A stretch of 64,000 nt of DNA, taken from the NCBI GenBank assembly GCA_963704545.1, contig OY969915.1:1302001-1366000 (forward strand). The letters run 5' to 3'. A model generated the notes under the pieces. That model ran no database searches. It was not told the origin of the DNA and saw only the letters and a program-made list of their open reading frames with translations. Shown here one piece after another: positions 1 to 8,969 of the stretch (the first letter of the stretch is position 1; every line of letters begins with the position of its first letter). The translations under genes and the position numbers were made by a program. The DNA is from VRUE01 sp963704545. Lineage in GTDB: Bacteria > Actinomycetota > Thermoleophilia > Solirubrobacterales > 70-9.

Positions 1-1
1 C

Positions 2-118
2 GGTCGCGGGTCATTCGATGAGCTCAAACGGCTCGCAATGCTCCTTCAGCGCTATGGTCGGCTGACGACTCTCGAGAGTCCCGATCGCCGTCGCAAGCCG
101 ATCTGGGGGAGCAAATAA
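2..118 (+). CDS. 3' end of a gene entering the window (unknown product)
   Basis: An open frame enters from the left edge and stops at TAA 116-118, giving 38 residues (GRGSFDELKRLAMLLQRY... ending RRKPIWGSK). A helix-like stretch followed by a basic, strand-like end could be the last part of a winged-helix fold, but that is a guess. A small GTGTCC/GGACAC hairpin (131-145) follows the stop. The function cannot be named from this fragment. Confidence 0.45.
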   Translation, partial: GRGSFDELKRLAMLLQRYGRLTTLESPDRRRKPIWGSK

Positions 119-190
119 GGCACGTTCCGCGTGTCCGCAGGACACCTTGAACAGCATCACTTCCAGACCCGCGGTGTTCTAACCAATGCA

Positions 191-289
191 ATGACGAGCA
201 CGGGAAACGAGCGCAGAACCGATGTCGCGCTCGCGCTGCTCGCCACCGTTTCGATCGCCGGGATCGTGTGGATCGGGAGGGTCAGCTAA
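191..289 (+). CDS. Possible 32-residue single-span membrane peptide
   Basis: ATG at 191 opens a 33-codon frame with a charged N-terminus (about 11 residues: TSTGNERRTD) and then one hydrophobic segment of about 18 residues (ALALLATVSIAGIVWIG). That is the layout of a small membrane protein. It ends 4 nt into the 3' end of the opposite-strand methyltransferase. No clear ribosome binding site is seen. Chance cannot be excluded in GC-rich DNA. Confidence 0.3.
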   Translation: MTSTGNERRTDVALALLATVSIAGIVWIGRVS

Positions 290-966
290 CCGTTCGTCGC
301 AGTGTTCTCCGGGTCTTCACCTGAAGAGTTGGTGGCTTCGAAGAACAGCATCGGACCGGATCGCTCGATGCCGACTTGGCCGAAGCCCGCTGCGGCCAGC
401 CAATTCTCCAGTTCCTGCTGGGTGCCGACTTGGCCGAAGGCGCCGACGCCGGGCTTGATCAGGAGTCGCTGGCGCAGGCTCTCGCGCCCACGGACGAAGC
501 TGGCACCGACCAGGCGCCCCCCGGGTTTGAGCACACGAGCGGCCTCCGCCAGGGCGCCGGCCGGGTCGTCGTAGCAGTGCAGGCCCCAGAAGGAGAGGAA
601 CAGGTCGGCGCTGTCGGTCGGGAGGGCGAGCGCGGTCGCATCCGCCTCGACGATCTCGATCCCGGTCAGGTCGCGCAGCCGGGCCCGCTTGCGGGCGCGT
701 CGCAGCATCGACGGCGAGAGGTCGGCGGCGACGTAGCGGATCGAGCCGTTGCGGGGGACCGCCCGGAACGCCGGCCCGGCCCCGCAGGGACAGTCGACGA
801 CCGTGCCGCCATCCGGCACCTCGGCGACGGCGTTCATGCCCTCGTAGTAGCGACCGCTGTCACCGCCCCAGATGATCCGGCCGATGGCCCGGCTGAGCCG
901 CGGCCGCTCCATGTAGGCGCTGTACGCAGCTCCGAGGGGAGAGGCATAGAAGTCGTCGCGTGCCAC
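286..966 (-). CDS. Class I SAM-dependent methyltransferase
   Basis: Predicted to transfer a methyl group from S-adenosylmethionine; the substrate is unknown. The glycine-rich SAM motif (VVDCPCGAG, about residues 56-64), a motif II acidic region (VAADLSPSML), a post-I VEADATALAL segment and the LKPGGRL loop before strand 5 follow the UbiE/Methyltransf_11 plan. I chose GTG at 966 (VARDDFYASP...), about 226 residues, because a TAGAGT box lies just upstream (977-982, minus strand). The frame stays open to an ATG at 1020, which would place the start directly against the divergent acetyltransferase gene. Chromosomal context gives no pathway clue. Confidence 0.85.
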   Translation of the reverse strand: MARDDFYASPLGAAYSAYMERPRLSRAIGRIIWGGDSGRYYEGMNAVAEVPDGGTVVDCPCGAGPAFRAVPRNGSIRYVAADLSPSMLRRARKRARLRDLTGIEIVEADATALALPTDSADLFLSFWGLHCYDDPAGALAEAARVLKPGGRLVGASFVRGRESLRQRLLIKPGVGAFGQVGTQQELENWLAAAGFGQVGIERSGPMLFFEATNSSGEDPENTATNG

Positions 967-1020
967 GCGAAAGATCACTCTACGTCCACGCGACCGCACC
1001 TTCGATGACACTTCACACAC

Positions 1021-1557
1021 ATGGGAAGGCTCGAGATCTCAAAGGAATCACACCTGCGGCTGCTGACACGCTCCGACGCGGAGAGCCTCCACGCGCTGAT
1101 CGAGGCGAACCGGGCCTACCTCTCGCTCTGGCTGCCCTGGGCCGCGGGGCAGACCTTCGAGCACACCGTGGACTTCATCCGCGGCACTCGCGAGCAGCTC
1201 GCGGCCAACAACGGGTTCCAGGCTGCGCTCGTCACGGGTGACGAGCTCGCGGGGGTGGTCGGCTACCACGGCGTCGACTGGGACAACCGCCGCACCTCGA
1301 TCGGCTACTGGTTGAGCCAGGAGCGGCAGGGGAGAGGGACGATGACGGCGGCCGTGCGGCTCCTCACCGAGCACGCGCTCTTGTCGTGGGAGCTGAACCG
1401 GGTCGAGATCCGAGCCGCGGTTGAGAACCGGCGCAGCCGGGCGATCCCAGAACGGCTCGGCTTTCGCGAGGAGGCGACGATGCGCAAGCTCGAACGCGTC
1501 GGAGATCGCCAGCTCGACTGTGTCGTCTATTCGATGGTGGCTGGCGAAACGCCGTGA
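1021..1557 (+). CDS. GNAT N-acetyltransferase, RimJ/RimL type
   Basis: 178 residues. The acetyl-CoA loop is QERQGRG (about residues 100-106), and the usual GNAT order is kept: N-terminal helix with WLPW, a VVGYHGVDW strand, GYWL before the loop, and a C-terminal ENRRSRAIPERLGF segment. RimL-like enzymes acetylate protein N-termini or small amines; YdaF-type members cluster here by sequence style. The substrate cannot be read from sequence. The gene is divergent from the methyltransferase and followed 15 nt later by the M55 peptidase gene, which has its own promoter-like box. Confidence 0.85.
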   Translation: MGRLEISKESHLRLLTRSDAESLHALIEANRAYLSLWLPWAAGQTFEHTVDFIRGTREQLAANNGFQAALVTGDELAGVVGYHGVDWDNRRTSIGYWLSQERQGRGTMTAAVRLLTEHALLSWELNRVEIRAAVENRRSRAIPERLGFREEATMRKLERVGDRQLDCVVYSMVAGETP

Positions 1558-1559
1558 AA

Positions 1560-1565
1560 TAGGGT
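1560..1565 (+). promoter_or_regulatory. Leaderless-type -10 box (TAGGGT)
   Basis: TAGGGT ends 7 nt before GTG 1573. This spacing puts the likely transcription start on the start codon. No good -35 is visible. It was used to choose the start of the M55 peptidase gene. Confidence 0.45.
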
Positions 1566-1572
1566 GCGTCGA

Positions 1573-2499
1573 GTGAACGTCCTGATCGCTGCGGACATGG
1601 AGGGGATCGCCGGGATCGACGATTCCGGCGACTGCCTGCCGTCGCATCCCTCCGCCTACGCGCGCGGCCGTCGGCTGATGACCGACGAGGTGCTGACCGT
1701 CGTCGGTGCGCTCCGCGACGGCGGGGCCGGGCGGATCTCCGTCGGCGACTGGCACATGGTGGGGACGAACATCGAACGCGAGCGGATGCCCGACGGGGTC
1801 GAGGTCCGGCCGATCGCCGACCTCGCCCTCGCCGAGGCGGAGCCGTCGATGGCCAAGGCGAACGGCGGCCCGCTCGACGCCGTGGTGATGATCGGCCACC
1901 ACGCGAGCACACCCAACCCCCGCGCCTTCTGCTCGCACACCTTCATCTGGGAGATGGAGGTCCTGCTCGACGGTGAGTCGCTGAGCGAGGTCCAGGTCTA
2001 CGCCCAGGCGCTCGCCGCGGAGGAGATCCCGATCCTCGCCGTCTCCGGCGACCGCTGGATGCTCGAGGAGCTCGGCGAGGGGGAGATGGGCAGTGCCCGG
2101 CTTGTCGAAGCCAAGGAGGGGCAGGGCCGGGGCCACGCGCGCTCGCGCGACGTCGAGGCCGTACGCGCCGAGCTGCGCGACTCGCTCGCCGCCGCGCTCG
2201 CCGCGCCGATGCAGCCGCCCCCGGCGCGCAGTTACCCGGCGGAGCTGCGGATCGTCGCCGAGGGCACCGAGATCGCGAAGACGACGGTTGCCGATCCGGC
2301 CGACCTGCTGAACGCGATCGCCACGGCCTTCCGCGAGAGCCAGGTCTCGCGCGAGTACCGCCAGCTCGCCAAGCTGCTGCCGGCCGGCAACGACTCCCGG
2401 GTGCGTGCCGCCCAGCGCCGCCTCGGCAGCATCCTCGCCACGCCCGTGATGCGCTCCAAGGAGCGCCGCTGGCTTGCCGCCGCCGGCCGTTCGGGCTAA
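1573..2499 (+). CDS. M55-family metallo-aminopeptidase (DppA-like)
   Basis: Zinc D-aminopeptidase of the DppA/M55 family, which in Bacillus cleaves N-terminal D-amino acids from peptides and may recycle wall peptides. With GTG 1573 as codon 1 the metal ligands fall where the family expects them: D8 and E10 (ADMEG), H61 (GDWH), H109/H110 (IGHHA), and an acid near residue 139 (DGESLSE). An in-frame GTG at 1564 would add three residues. Length 308 residues is slightly above DppA, with a C-terminal helical extension. A DMT permease gene converges 5 nt downstream. Confidence 0.88.
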   Translation: MNVLIAADMEGIAGIDDSGDCLPSHPSAYARGRRLMTDEVLTVVGALRDGGAGRISVGDWHMVGTNIERERMPDGVEVRPIADLALAEAEPSMAKANGGPLDAVVMIGHHASTPNPRAFCSHTFIWEMEVLLDGESLSEVQVYAQALAAEEIPILAVSGDRWMLEELGEGEMGSARLVEAKEGQGRGHARSRDVEAVRAELRDSLAAALAAPMQPPPARSYPAELRIVAEGTEIAKTTVADPADLLNAIATAFRESQVSREYRQLAKLLPAGNDSRVRAAQRRLGSILATPVMRSKERRWLAAAGRSG

Positions 2500-2503
2500 G
2501 AAC

Positions 2504-3370
2504 CTAAGCCGCGGCGGCGAGGGGACCGGACCCGGCGCGTCGCGCCGGGATCAGCAGCGCCGACGCGCAGACCATCGCGAACGCCGAGGCCTGGAGCGCG
2601 AGCCCGAGCGGGTTGGTCGAGAGCGGGTCGCCGAAGACGAGGACCCCGCCGACGATCTGGGCCGCGTTCGCGACCAGTCCGATCAGGCCGACGGTCTCGA
2701 TCGCCCCACCGCGCTGAAGCGCCGCTGCGGTGGCGTACTGGGCGCCGACTCCGGCGAGGACGACGAGCAGGATCCAGGGTGCGAGGAGGGTGGCCGAGAT
2801 GTCCCCGGCCCCGGTCAGGCCCTTGATCGCGACCCCGGCGAGCGCGATCAGGGTGCCGGCGATCGCGGCGAGCAGGACGTTGCCGTGGTCGGCGAGCCGC
2901 TCCGAGCGGTGGCCCAGCGCAAGGCCCGACGCGACCAGTGCCAGCCCGCCCTCGAAGCCGAGCATCGCCCCAGGGGTGAACCCGGAGTGGTCCCCTTTGA
3001 AGCCGGGGACGGTGAGGACGAGAAGGGCGAGGCCGGATCCGCCCAGCAGCAGCGCGAGCCACTGGCGCCGCTCGACGGAATCGCCGAAGAGGCGCTGCGA
3101 CATCACCGCCAGGGTGACGGCACCACCCGCCAGCACCGCCTGGACGATCGAGATCGGCGCCATCGAGAGCGCCGCTACGTGGACGAGCCAGGCGATCGCG
3201 GCGAGGCCCCAGCCTGCCGCGAACCAGGGCGAGGCGGCGAGCCCGCGGGCGCTGCGAATCGGGCTCCGCAGGCAGACCGGATCGGCCCGGTGGCAGCCGC
3301 GGTGCTTGAACAACGAGGCGAGGTTCGTCATCAGCGCCGCGACGACGGCGAGGGCGATCCCTATATGCAC
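2504..3370 (-). CDS. DMT-superfamily permease (EamA/NIPA-like)
   Basis: 288 residues with about nine to ten hydrophobic spans and short loops, in two halves, as in drug/metabolite transporters. Helix-breaking glycines and the typical SIVQAVLAGGAV segment (about residues 73-84) support the family. The transported substrate is unknown. The start is GTG 3370, 24 nt after the zinc-ribbon gene on the same strand, so it may be the last gene of a helicase / zinc-ribbon / permease transcript. It converges on the M55 gene. Confidence 0.8.
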   Translation of the reverse strand: MHIGIALAVVAALMTNLASLFKHRGCHRADPVCLRSPIRSARGLAASPWFAAGWGLAAIAWLVHVAALSMAPISIVQAVLAGGAVTLAVMSQRLFGDSVERRQWLALLLGGSGLALLVLTVPGFKGDHSGFTPGAMLGFEGGLALVASGLALGHRSERLADHGNVLLAAIAGTLIALAGVAIKGLTGAGDISATLLAPWILLVVLAGVGAQYATAAALQRGGAIETVGLIGLVANAAQIVGGVLVFGDPLSTNPLGLALQASAFAMVCASALLIPARRAGSGPLAAAA

Positions 3371-3394
3371 GCGAGCGTCACCACTGTCTAATGC

Positions 3395-3786
3395 CTATCG
3401 GCTCGCGACCGCCCGACGCTTAGCGCGCGCCTCGGGGCTCGGCGGTGGCGGGTCGGGCAGCTGCAGGCGACGACGCGCCCGGGTGACCGCGGCGGCCGAG
3501 GTCCGGCATGCGCGCGCGATCGTCCCGTCGGTCTCATCCGGCGTGCGGCTGACCTCGAACTCGATCAGGGCGGCGCGGCGGAGTTTGGCGCGGGCGTCGA
3601 CGGGGCTGTCGCTGGGCGCCGCGTCGAGGGCCGCGTCTGCCGCCCGCTGGCGGCGGCAAACCAGGCAGAAGCAGCCCTCAACCGACTCTTCCCAGGCATC
3701 GGGGAGCGGCACCGGCTCGCGGTCGATGCGCCCGGTCGTCACCCCGCAGCCGTCGCAGGTCCACTTCGTCGCCAGGCTCGCCCCGC

Positions 3787-3790
<4 letters not shown>
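3395..3790 (-). CDS. Zinc-ribbon / HTH-like hypothetical protein
   Basis: 131 residues. Two CxxC pairs (CDGC at about 12-15 and CLVC at about 42-45) can form a zinc ribbon. The C-terminal half has a helix-turn-helix-like stretch (DGTIARACRTSAAAVTRAR) and a basic tail. The ATG overlaps the helicase stop by 4 nt (ATGA), so it is probably translationally coupled to the helicase. A role in RNA or DNA binding is inference only. Confidence 0.7.
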
Positions 3791-4977
<1,187 letters not shown>

Positions 4978-5096
4978 GATGTTGTTACTCCTTCTTGTGA
5001 GCGATTCGGGGAGATCCAGCGACCCCAAAACGCTCAGCAGCGCACGGAGAAACGGAACCTCTCGGGTGGCGTCGCGCCAAACCCGACCCACCAACC

Positions 5097-5131
5097 GTAG
5101 CAGCCGGGGGGTGAAAAGCCCCTGGTGCTAC
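5097..5131. other. Imperfect hairpin in the helicase / GMC divergent region
   Basis: GTAGCAGCCGGGG pairs with CCCCTGGTGCTAC (11 of 13) around a 9-nt loop. It lies between the divergent starts at 4977 and 5185, just upstream of a TACACT box (5144-5149), where an operator could sit. No regulator is assigned. Confidence 0.3.
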
Positions 5132-5184
5132 GCAATATGCGCGTACACTCGTCACAGTTCGGCCGGCCAATCAAGGAGGGGTGG

Positions 5185-6762
5185 ATGTACGACTACGTGA
5201 TCGTCGGAGCGGGCTCCGCGGGGTGCGTGCTGGCGGCGCGTCTCTCCGAAGACCCCGAGACCAGCGTCCTCCTGCTCGAGGCCGGCCCGCCGGACACCAA
5301 CCAGAACATCCACATCCCGCTCGGCTACCTCTCGCTGGCCCGCACCGAGGTCGACTGGTGCTACAGCTCGGCACCCGAGCCGGGCTGCGGCGGCCGGCGC
5401 ATCACGCTTCCGCGCGGCAAGGTGCTCGGGGGCTCCTCCTCGATCAACGCGATGGTCTACATCCGCGGCAACCGCCGCGACTACGACGAATGGGGAGTGG
5501 ACGGCTGGGCCTGGGACGACCTCTTCCCCTACTTCCTCAAGGCCGAGGACAACGAGCGCGGTGCCTCGGAGTGGCACGCGGTGGGCGGGCCGCTGCCGGT
5601 CTCCGACCAGCGCTCGGGCAACAAGATCACCCCCGCCTTCGTCGAGGCCGGCGTCGAGGCCGGGCTGGCGCGCAACGAGGACTTCAACGGGGTTGAGCAG
5701 GACGGGGTCGGCATGTACCAGCTGACCCAGCGTGGCGGGATGAGGGCCAGCGCCTCCGTCGCCTACCTGCACCCGGCGATGGAGCGCCCGAACCTGACCG
5801 TGATGCCCTACATGCGCGTCGACCGCGTCATCTTCGAGGGCTCCCACGCGGTCGGGGTGCAGGCAAGCCGGCTTGGCGAGTCCCAGGAGCTGCGCGCCGA
5901 GCGCGAGGTGATCCTCTGCGGCGGTGCCTACAACTCGCCGCAGCTGCTGATGCTCTCCGGGGTCGGCCCGGCCGAGCACCTGGCGATGCGCGAAGTCGAG
6001 GTGGTGCTCGACCAGCCGGCGGTGGGGGAGAACCTCAGCGACCACCCCGCCACCTTCGGGGTCTGGACGACGCCCGAGCCCGAGAGCCTGCTGCTGGCGC
6101 TCGAGCCGGCGGCGATGGCGGAGTTCGAGGCCTCCCAGACCGGGCCCTTCGCCTCCAACCTCGCCGAGTCGGGCGGCTTCGCCAGGGTCGGCGCCGGCGT
6201 TGAGGCGCCCGACGTGCAGTTCCACGTCGCCCCGATCCAGATCGTCGAAGAGGGGATGGGGGACCCCGAGGGACACGGGGTCTGGATCTCGCCCTGCCTG
6301 CTCACGCCGGAGAGCCGCGGCTCGGTGCGGCTCGCCTCCAACGACCCGACCGCGCATCCGGTCGTCCGCAACGCCTTCTACGAGGCCGAGGCCGACATGG
6401 CCCGCATGGTCGACGCAATGCGCCTGACCCAGGAGATCTGCGCCCAGCCTGCCTTCAAGCCCTACTGCGCCGACCCGTACACGGTGCCCGACGGCGATTC
6501 CGACGACGCGGTCCGATCGCACATCGCCCAGACCACCTTCGAGGTCTACCACCCGGTCGGCACCTGCGCGATCGGCTCGGTCGTCGACTCCGAGCTGCGG
6601 GTGCAGGGCGCCGAGGCGCTGCGCGTCGTAGATGCCTCGGTGATGCCGACGGTTCCGCGCGGAAATACCAATGCGCCGACGATCGCGATCGCAGAGCGTG
6701 CCGCGGATTTGATCCGTCACGGTAGGGCGCTTGCCACTGCTGACGTTGCTGCTCAGGCTTGA
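5185..6762 (+). CDS. GMC-family FAD-dependent oxidoreductase (choline/alcohol dehydrogenase-like)
   Basis: Start ATG 5185 is set by a strong AAGGAGG (5173-5179) 5 nt upstream. The frame is open 20 codons further up. The first residues form the FAD Rossmann motif (YVIVGAGSAGCVLA), followed by the GMC signature GKVLGGSSSINAMVYIRGN. The C-terminal catalytic region has YHPVGTCAIG (the active-site His) and the NTNAPTIAIAERAADLI end. 525 residues, the usual size for BetA-like enzymes. The substrate (choline, polyethylene glycol or another alcohol) is not determinable. Monocistronic: a long palindrome follows the stop. Confidence 0.9.
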   Translation: MYDYVIVGAGSAGCVLAARLSEDPETSVLLLEAGPPDTNQNIHIPLGYLSLARTEVDWCYSSAPEPGCGGRRITLPRGKVLGGSSSINAMVYIRGNRRDYDEWGVDGWAWDDLFPYFLKAEDNERGASEWHAVGGPLPVSDQRSGNKITPAFVEAGVEAGLARNEDFNGVEQDGVGMYQLTQRGGMRASASVAYLHPAMERPNLTVMPYMRVDRVIFEGSHAVGVQASRLGESQELRAEREVILCGGAYNSPQLLMLSGVGPAEHLAMREVEVVLDQPAVGENLSDHPATFGVWTTPEPESLLLALEPAAMAEFEASQTGPFASNLAESGGFARVGAGVEAPDVQFHVAPIQIVEEGMGDPEGHGVWISPCLLTPESRGSVRLASNDPTAHPVVRNAFYEAEADMARMVDAMRLTQEICAQPAFKPYCADPYTVPDGDSDDAVRSHIAQTTFEVYHPVGTCAIGSVVDSELRVQGAEALRVVDASVMPTVPRGNTNAPTIAIAERAADLIRHGRALATADVAAQA

Positions 6763-6776
6763 GGTGAAGGGTTGGT

Positions 6777-6854
6777 AGGGACGCCGGCGCCCCTCCCCAA
6801 AACGCTCGGCGGGAGCCTCGCTTGAGTGTTTTGGGGAGGGGCGCCGGCGTCCCT
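6777..6854. repeat. Family-A palindromic element, copy A1
   Basis: Perfect 27-bp inverted arms (6777-6803 and 6828-6854) flank a 24-nt loop. The inner 14 bp (CCCCTCCCCAAAAC / complement) and the loop are nearly identical to copies at 35521 and 39450. The outer 12-13 bp differ between copies but always match their partner arm. It lies 14 nt after the GMC gene stop. There is no T-tract, so it is not a textbook intrinsic terminator. Confidence 0.85.
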
Positions 6855-6872
6855 TCGACAGCGCACGAGCTT

Positions 6873-6948
6873 CGAAAGCTCGCTCCCGAGGGCACTGCCA
6901 ATCCTCGAAAGCTCCTTCCCGTAACGCCATCCGGCTCCCCGAAAGCTC
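6873..6948. repeat. Three degenerate direct repeats with CGAAAGCTC
   Basis: CGAAAGCTC occurs at 6873, 6906 and 6940, spaced 33 and 34 bp. The first two units also share CTTCCCG/CTCCCG-like flanks. They lie in the 461-bp gap between the GMC gene and amt, which holds no credible gene. Confidence 0.5.
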
Positions 6949-6975
6949 TACATGATCTGGCCCCCGTTACGGGCG

Positions 6976-7004
6976 CCCCAAGCTCTTTTTTAAAGAGCTT
7001 GGGG
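6976..7004. terminator. Strong 13-bp hairpin, terminator-like
   Basis: CCCCAAGCTCTTT and AAAGAGCTTGGGG pair perfectly around a 3-nt TTT loop. The run of T inside the stem top gives it terminator character. It could serve either the GMC gene (plus) or amt (minus). Confidence 0.55.
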
Positions 7005-7051
7005 ACCCTGGGACCGGTTTCGCAAGCTGGGCGTAACTCGGTGACGTGTTG

Positions 7052-7198
7052 AGAGGGAGCCTGGCCGTCCTCCAGGCGAATGTCGCGAAGCGGCGGAAAT
7101 GCAATCCGATGTTTGCGCGGCCGGCTAGGCCGCGCTCCTCATTGCACCGCGCCTACGCGCGGTGCTCAATTCGACTGGAGGACGGCCAGGCTCCCTCT
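7052..7198. repeat. Large branched palindrome downstream of amt
   Basis: Perfect 24-bp arms (7052-7075 and 7175-7198) enclose about 99 bp that itself contains two further hairpins: GCGCGGCC/GGCCGCGC near 7118-7138 and GCACCGCGC/GCGCGGTGC near 7144-7165. The predicted fold is a multi-branched cruciform. It sits 25 bp past the amt stop (minus strand). No second copy of this core was noticed in the window. Confidence 0.8.
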
Positions 7199-7223
7199 AC
7201 CCACCCAGAAATAGGGATAAAGG

Positions 7224-8531
7224 CTAGGCCGGGTCGGCGACGGGGATCGCGATGTCGCCGTCATCCTCGGGCATGACGAGGATCGCGCCCTCGCCCGTGA
7301 CGTAGGCCTCCTCGCCGTGGTACGTGACGTCCATGCCGACCGCCTCGTCGTGCTCGCTGGCGCGCAGCGGCATCACCGCGCCGATCAGTTTGAGCAGGGC
7401 GAAGGTCATGACGAAGGCGTAGGCGGGGGCGGCGATCGCGGCCAGGGCCTGGTCGAGCAGCTGGTCCGCGTTGCCGTAGAAGAGGCCGTCGGCGAGGCCG
7501 TTCCAGCCGACCTGGGCGACGAGGCCGATGAAGAGGATGCCGGTGAAGCCGGCGATGCCGTGGGCGGCGAGCACGTCGAGCGTCTCGTCGACCCGGGTGC
7601 GCGGCCGCCAGGCGATCACCGCGTAGCAGGGCAGTGCCCCGAGGAAGCCGAGCACCATCGCCCAGCCGGGGCTGATGAAGCCGCCCGCGGGGGTGATCAG
7701 GACGCAGCCGACGATGATCGCGGTGGCGGCGCCGACCGCCGTCACCTTGCGGCTGCGGATCAGGTCGAGGACGAACCAGGTGATCAAGGCACAGGCCGGT
7801 GTGATCAGCGTGTTGGTGAAGGCGAGCACGCTGTTGGCGCCGGTGTTGAAGCCGCTGCCGCCGTTGAAGCCGAACCAGCCGAACCACAGCAGGCCGGCGC
7901 CGAGCAGCACGAACAGCGCGTTGTGGGGGAGCAGCGCCAGGCGGCCGTAGTCCTTGCGCGAGCCGACCACCAGCGCCGCCGCCAGGGCGGAGAAGCCGGA
8001 GGCCATCTCGACCGGCACGCCGCCGGCGAAGTCGAGTGTGCCGCGCTCGGCCAGCCAGCCGCCGCCGAAGGCCCAGTGGGCGAGCACCGCGTAGACCAAG
8101 ATCGACCAGAGCGCGGCGAAGACGAGGAAGGCGCCGAAGCGCATCCGCTCGACCACGGCGCCGGAGACCAGGGCCACGGTGATGATGCAGAAGGTGGCCT
8201 GGAAGGCCATGAAGAGGAGGTGGGGGATGGTCGATTCGCCGTTGCGCGGTTCCAGGTCGACGCCCTCGAGGCCGACGTAGCCGAGGCCGCCGATCAGGTC
8301 GCCGGTGCCGTCGAAGGCGAGCGAGTAGCCGACCAGCGCCCAGGTGACCATCGCGACCGCGATCGCCGCGACGCACATCATGAAGGTGTTGAGCGTGTTC
8401 TTCGAGCGCACCAGGCCGGCGTAGAAGAGGCCCAGGGCCGGGGTCATCATCAGCACCAGCGCGGTCGCGGCCATCATCCAGGCGGTGTCGCCGGTGTCGA
8501 GCGCGGCGATGACCGGGAGCGCGCTCATCAT
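7224..8531 (-). CDS. amt: Ammonium transporter Amt
   Basis: 435-residue polytopic protein with about eleven spans; conducts ammonium/ammonia across the membrane. Family features: the DTAWMMAATALVLMMTPALGLFYAGL-type first helices, a GFSALAAALVVG segment with the helix glycines, HNALFVLLGAGLLWFGWFGFNGGS, and the conserved His positions in AHGIAGF and HNA. Its ATG overlaps the glnK stop (ATGA), the classic glnK-amt pairing in which PII plugs the channel when nitrogen is plentiful. The C-terminal tail is rich in acidic residues (VMPEDDGDIAIP). Confidence 0.95.
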   Translation of the reverse strand: MMSALPVIAALDTGDTAWMMAATALVLMMTPALGLFYAGLVRSKNTLNTFMMCVAAIAVAMVTWALVGYSLAFDGTGDLIGGLGYVGLEGVDLEPRNGESTIPHLLFMAFQATFCIITVALVSGAVVERMRFGAFLVFAALWSILVYAVLAHWAFGGGWLAERGTLDFAGGVPVEMASGFSALAAALVVGSRKDYGRLALLPHNALFVLLGAGLLWFGWFGFNGGSGFNTGANSVLAFTNTLITPACALITWFVLDLIRSRKVTAVGAATAIIVGCVLITPAGGFISPGWAMVLGFLGALPCYAVIAWRPRTRVDETLDVLAAHGIAGFTGILFIGLVAQVGWNGLADGLFYGNADQLLDQALAAIAAPAYAFVMTFALLKLIGAVMPLRASEHDEAVGMDVTYHGEEAYVTGEGAILVMPEDDGDIAIPVADPA

Positions 8532-8881
8532 TTGTCCACCGGCGTCACGGCGCCGTGGTCGGTCTCGCCGGTGCGGATGCGCACGGCGCGGTCGAGGGGC
8601 AGGACGAAGATCTTGCCGTCGCCGACGTGGCCGGTGCGGGCCCCCTCGCAGAGCGCGTCGATCGTCGGCTGCACGAAGTCGTCGGAGACCGCGATCTCGA
8701 AGCGCACCTTCTCGGCGAGGCCCATCTGCACGGTCGTGCCGCGGTAGGTCTCGACTCGCTCCAACTCGCCGCCGTGCCCCTGCACGCGGCTCAGTGATAC
8801 GCCCCGCACCTCGGCGCGGTAGAGGGCCTCAAGCACGTCGTTCGCCTTCTCCGGGCGCACGATGCCGACCACGAGTTTCAC
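8528..8881 (-). CDS. glnK: Nitrogen regulatory protein PII
   Basis: 117 residues. Trimeric sensor of 2-oxoglutarate, ATP and ADP. The T-loop keeps a tyrosine (ETYRG, Y46), the position uridylylated or adenylylated in other bacteria; the loop sequence (GHGGELERVETYRG) differs from the E. coli form. The B-loop TGHVGDGKIFVLP is intact. GTG start at 8881 has AGGGAGG 4 nt upstream. First gene of the glnK-amt operon, with a sigma-70-like promoter at 8909-8938. Confidence 0.95.
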   Translation of the reverse strand: MKLVVGIVRPEKANDVLEALYRAEVRGVSLSRVQGHGGELERVETYRGTTVQMGLAEKVRFEIAVSDDFVQPTIDALCEGARTGHVGDGKIFVLPLDRAVRIRTGETDHGAVTPVDK

Positions 8882-8908
8882 GCGTCCTCCCTTCCCATAC
8901 CGGGCGCG

Positions 8909-8938
8909 AGCCTATAGACATCTTCGGCGCCGGGTCAA
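8909..8938 (-). promoter_or_regulatory. Promoter of glnK-amt
   Basis: On the minus strand TTGACC (8933-8938) is followed, after 18 bp, by TAGGCT (8909-8914), or after 16 bp by the overlapping TATAGG. It lies 28 nt upstream of the glnK GTG. No NtrC/GlnR consensus was confidently seen. Confidence 0.5.
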
Positions 8939-8957
8939 GCCGGGTCGTTGCGCCTCC

Positions 8958-8963
8958 TACACT
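8958..8963 (+). promoter_or_regulatory. Leaderless-type -10 box (TACACT)
   Basis: TACACT ends 6 nt before ATG 8970, so the mRNA probably begins at or next to the start codon. There is no ribosome binding site in the 6-nt gap. Confidence 0.5.
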
Positions 8964-8969
8964 GGACCG

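Noticed and set aside
2474..3391. Long plus-strand frame opposite the DMT permease
   Set aside because: Composition is Arg/Gly/Glu-rich without motifs, and the minus strand encodes clear membrane spans.
4978..5094. Longer N-terminus of the DEAD-box helicase
   Set aside because: The extension lacks similarity to the family, and a good AAGGAG precedes GTG 4977, where the Q-motif region begins naturally.
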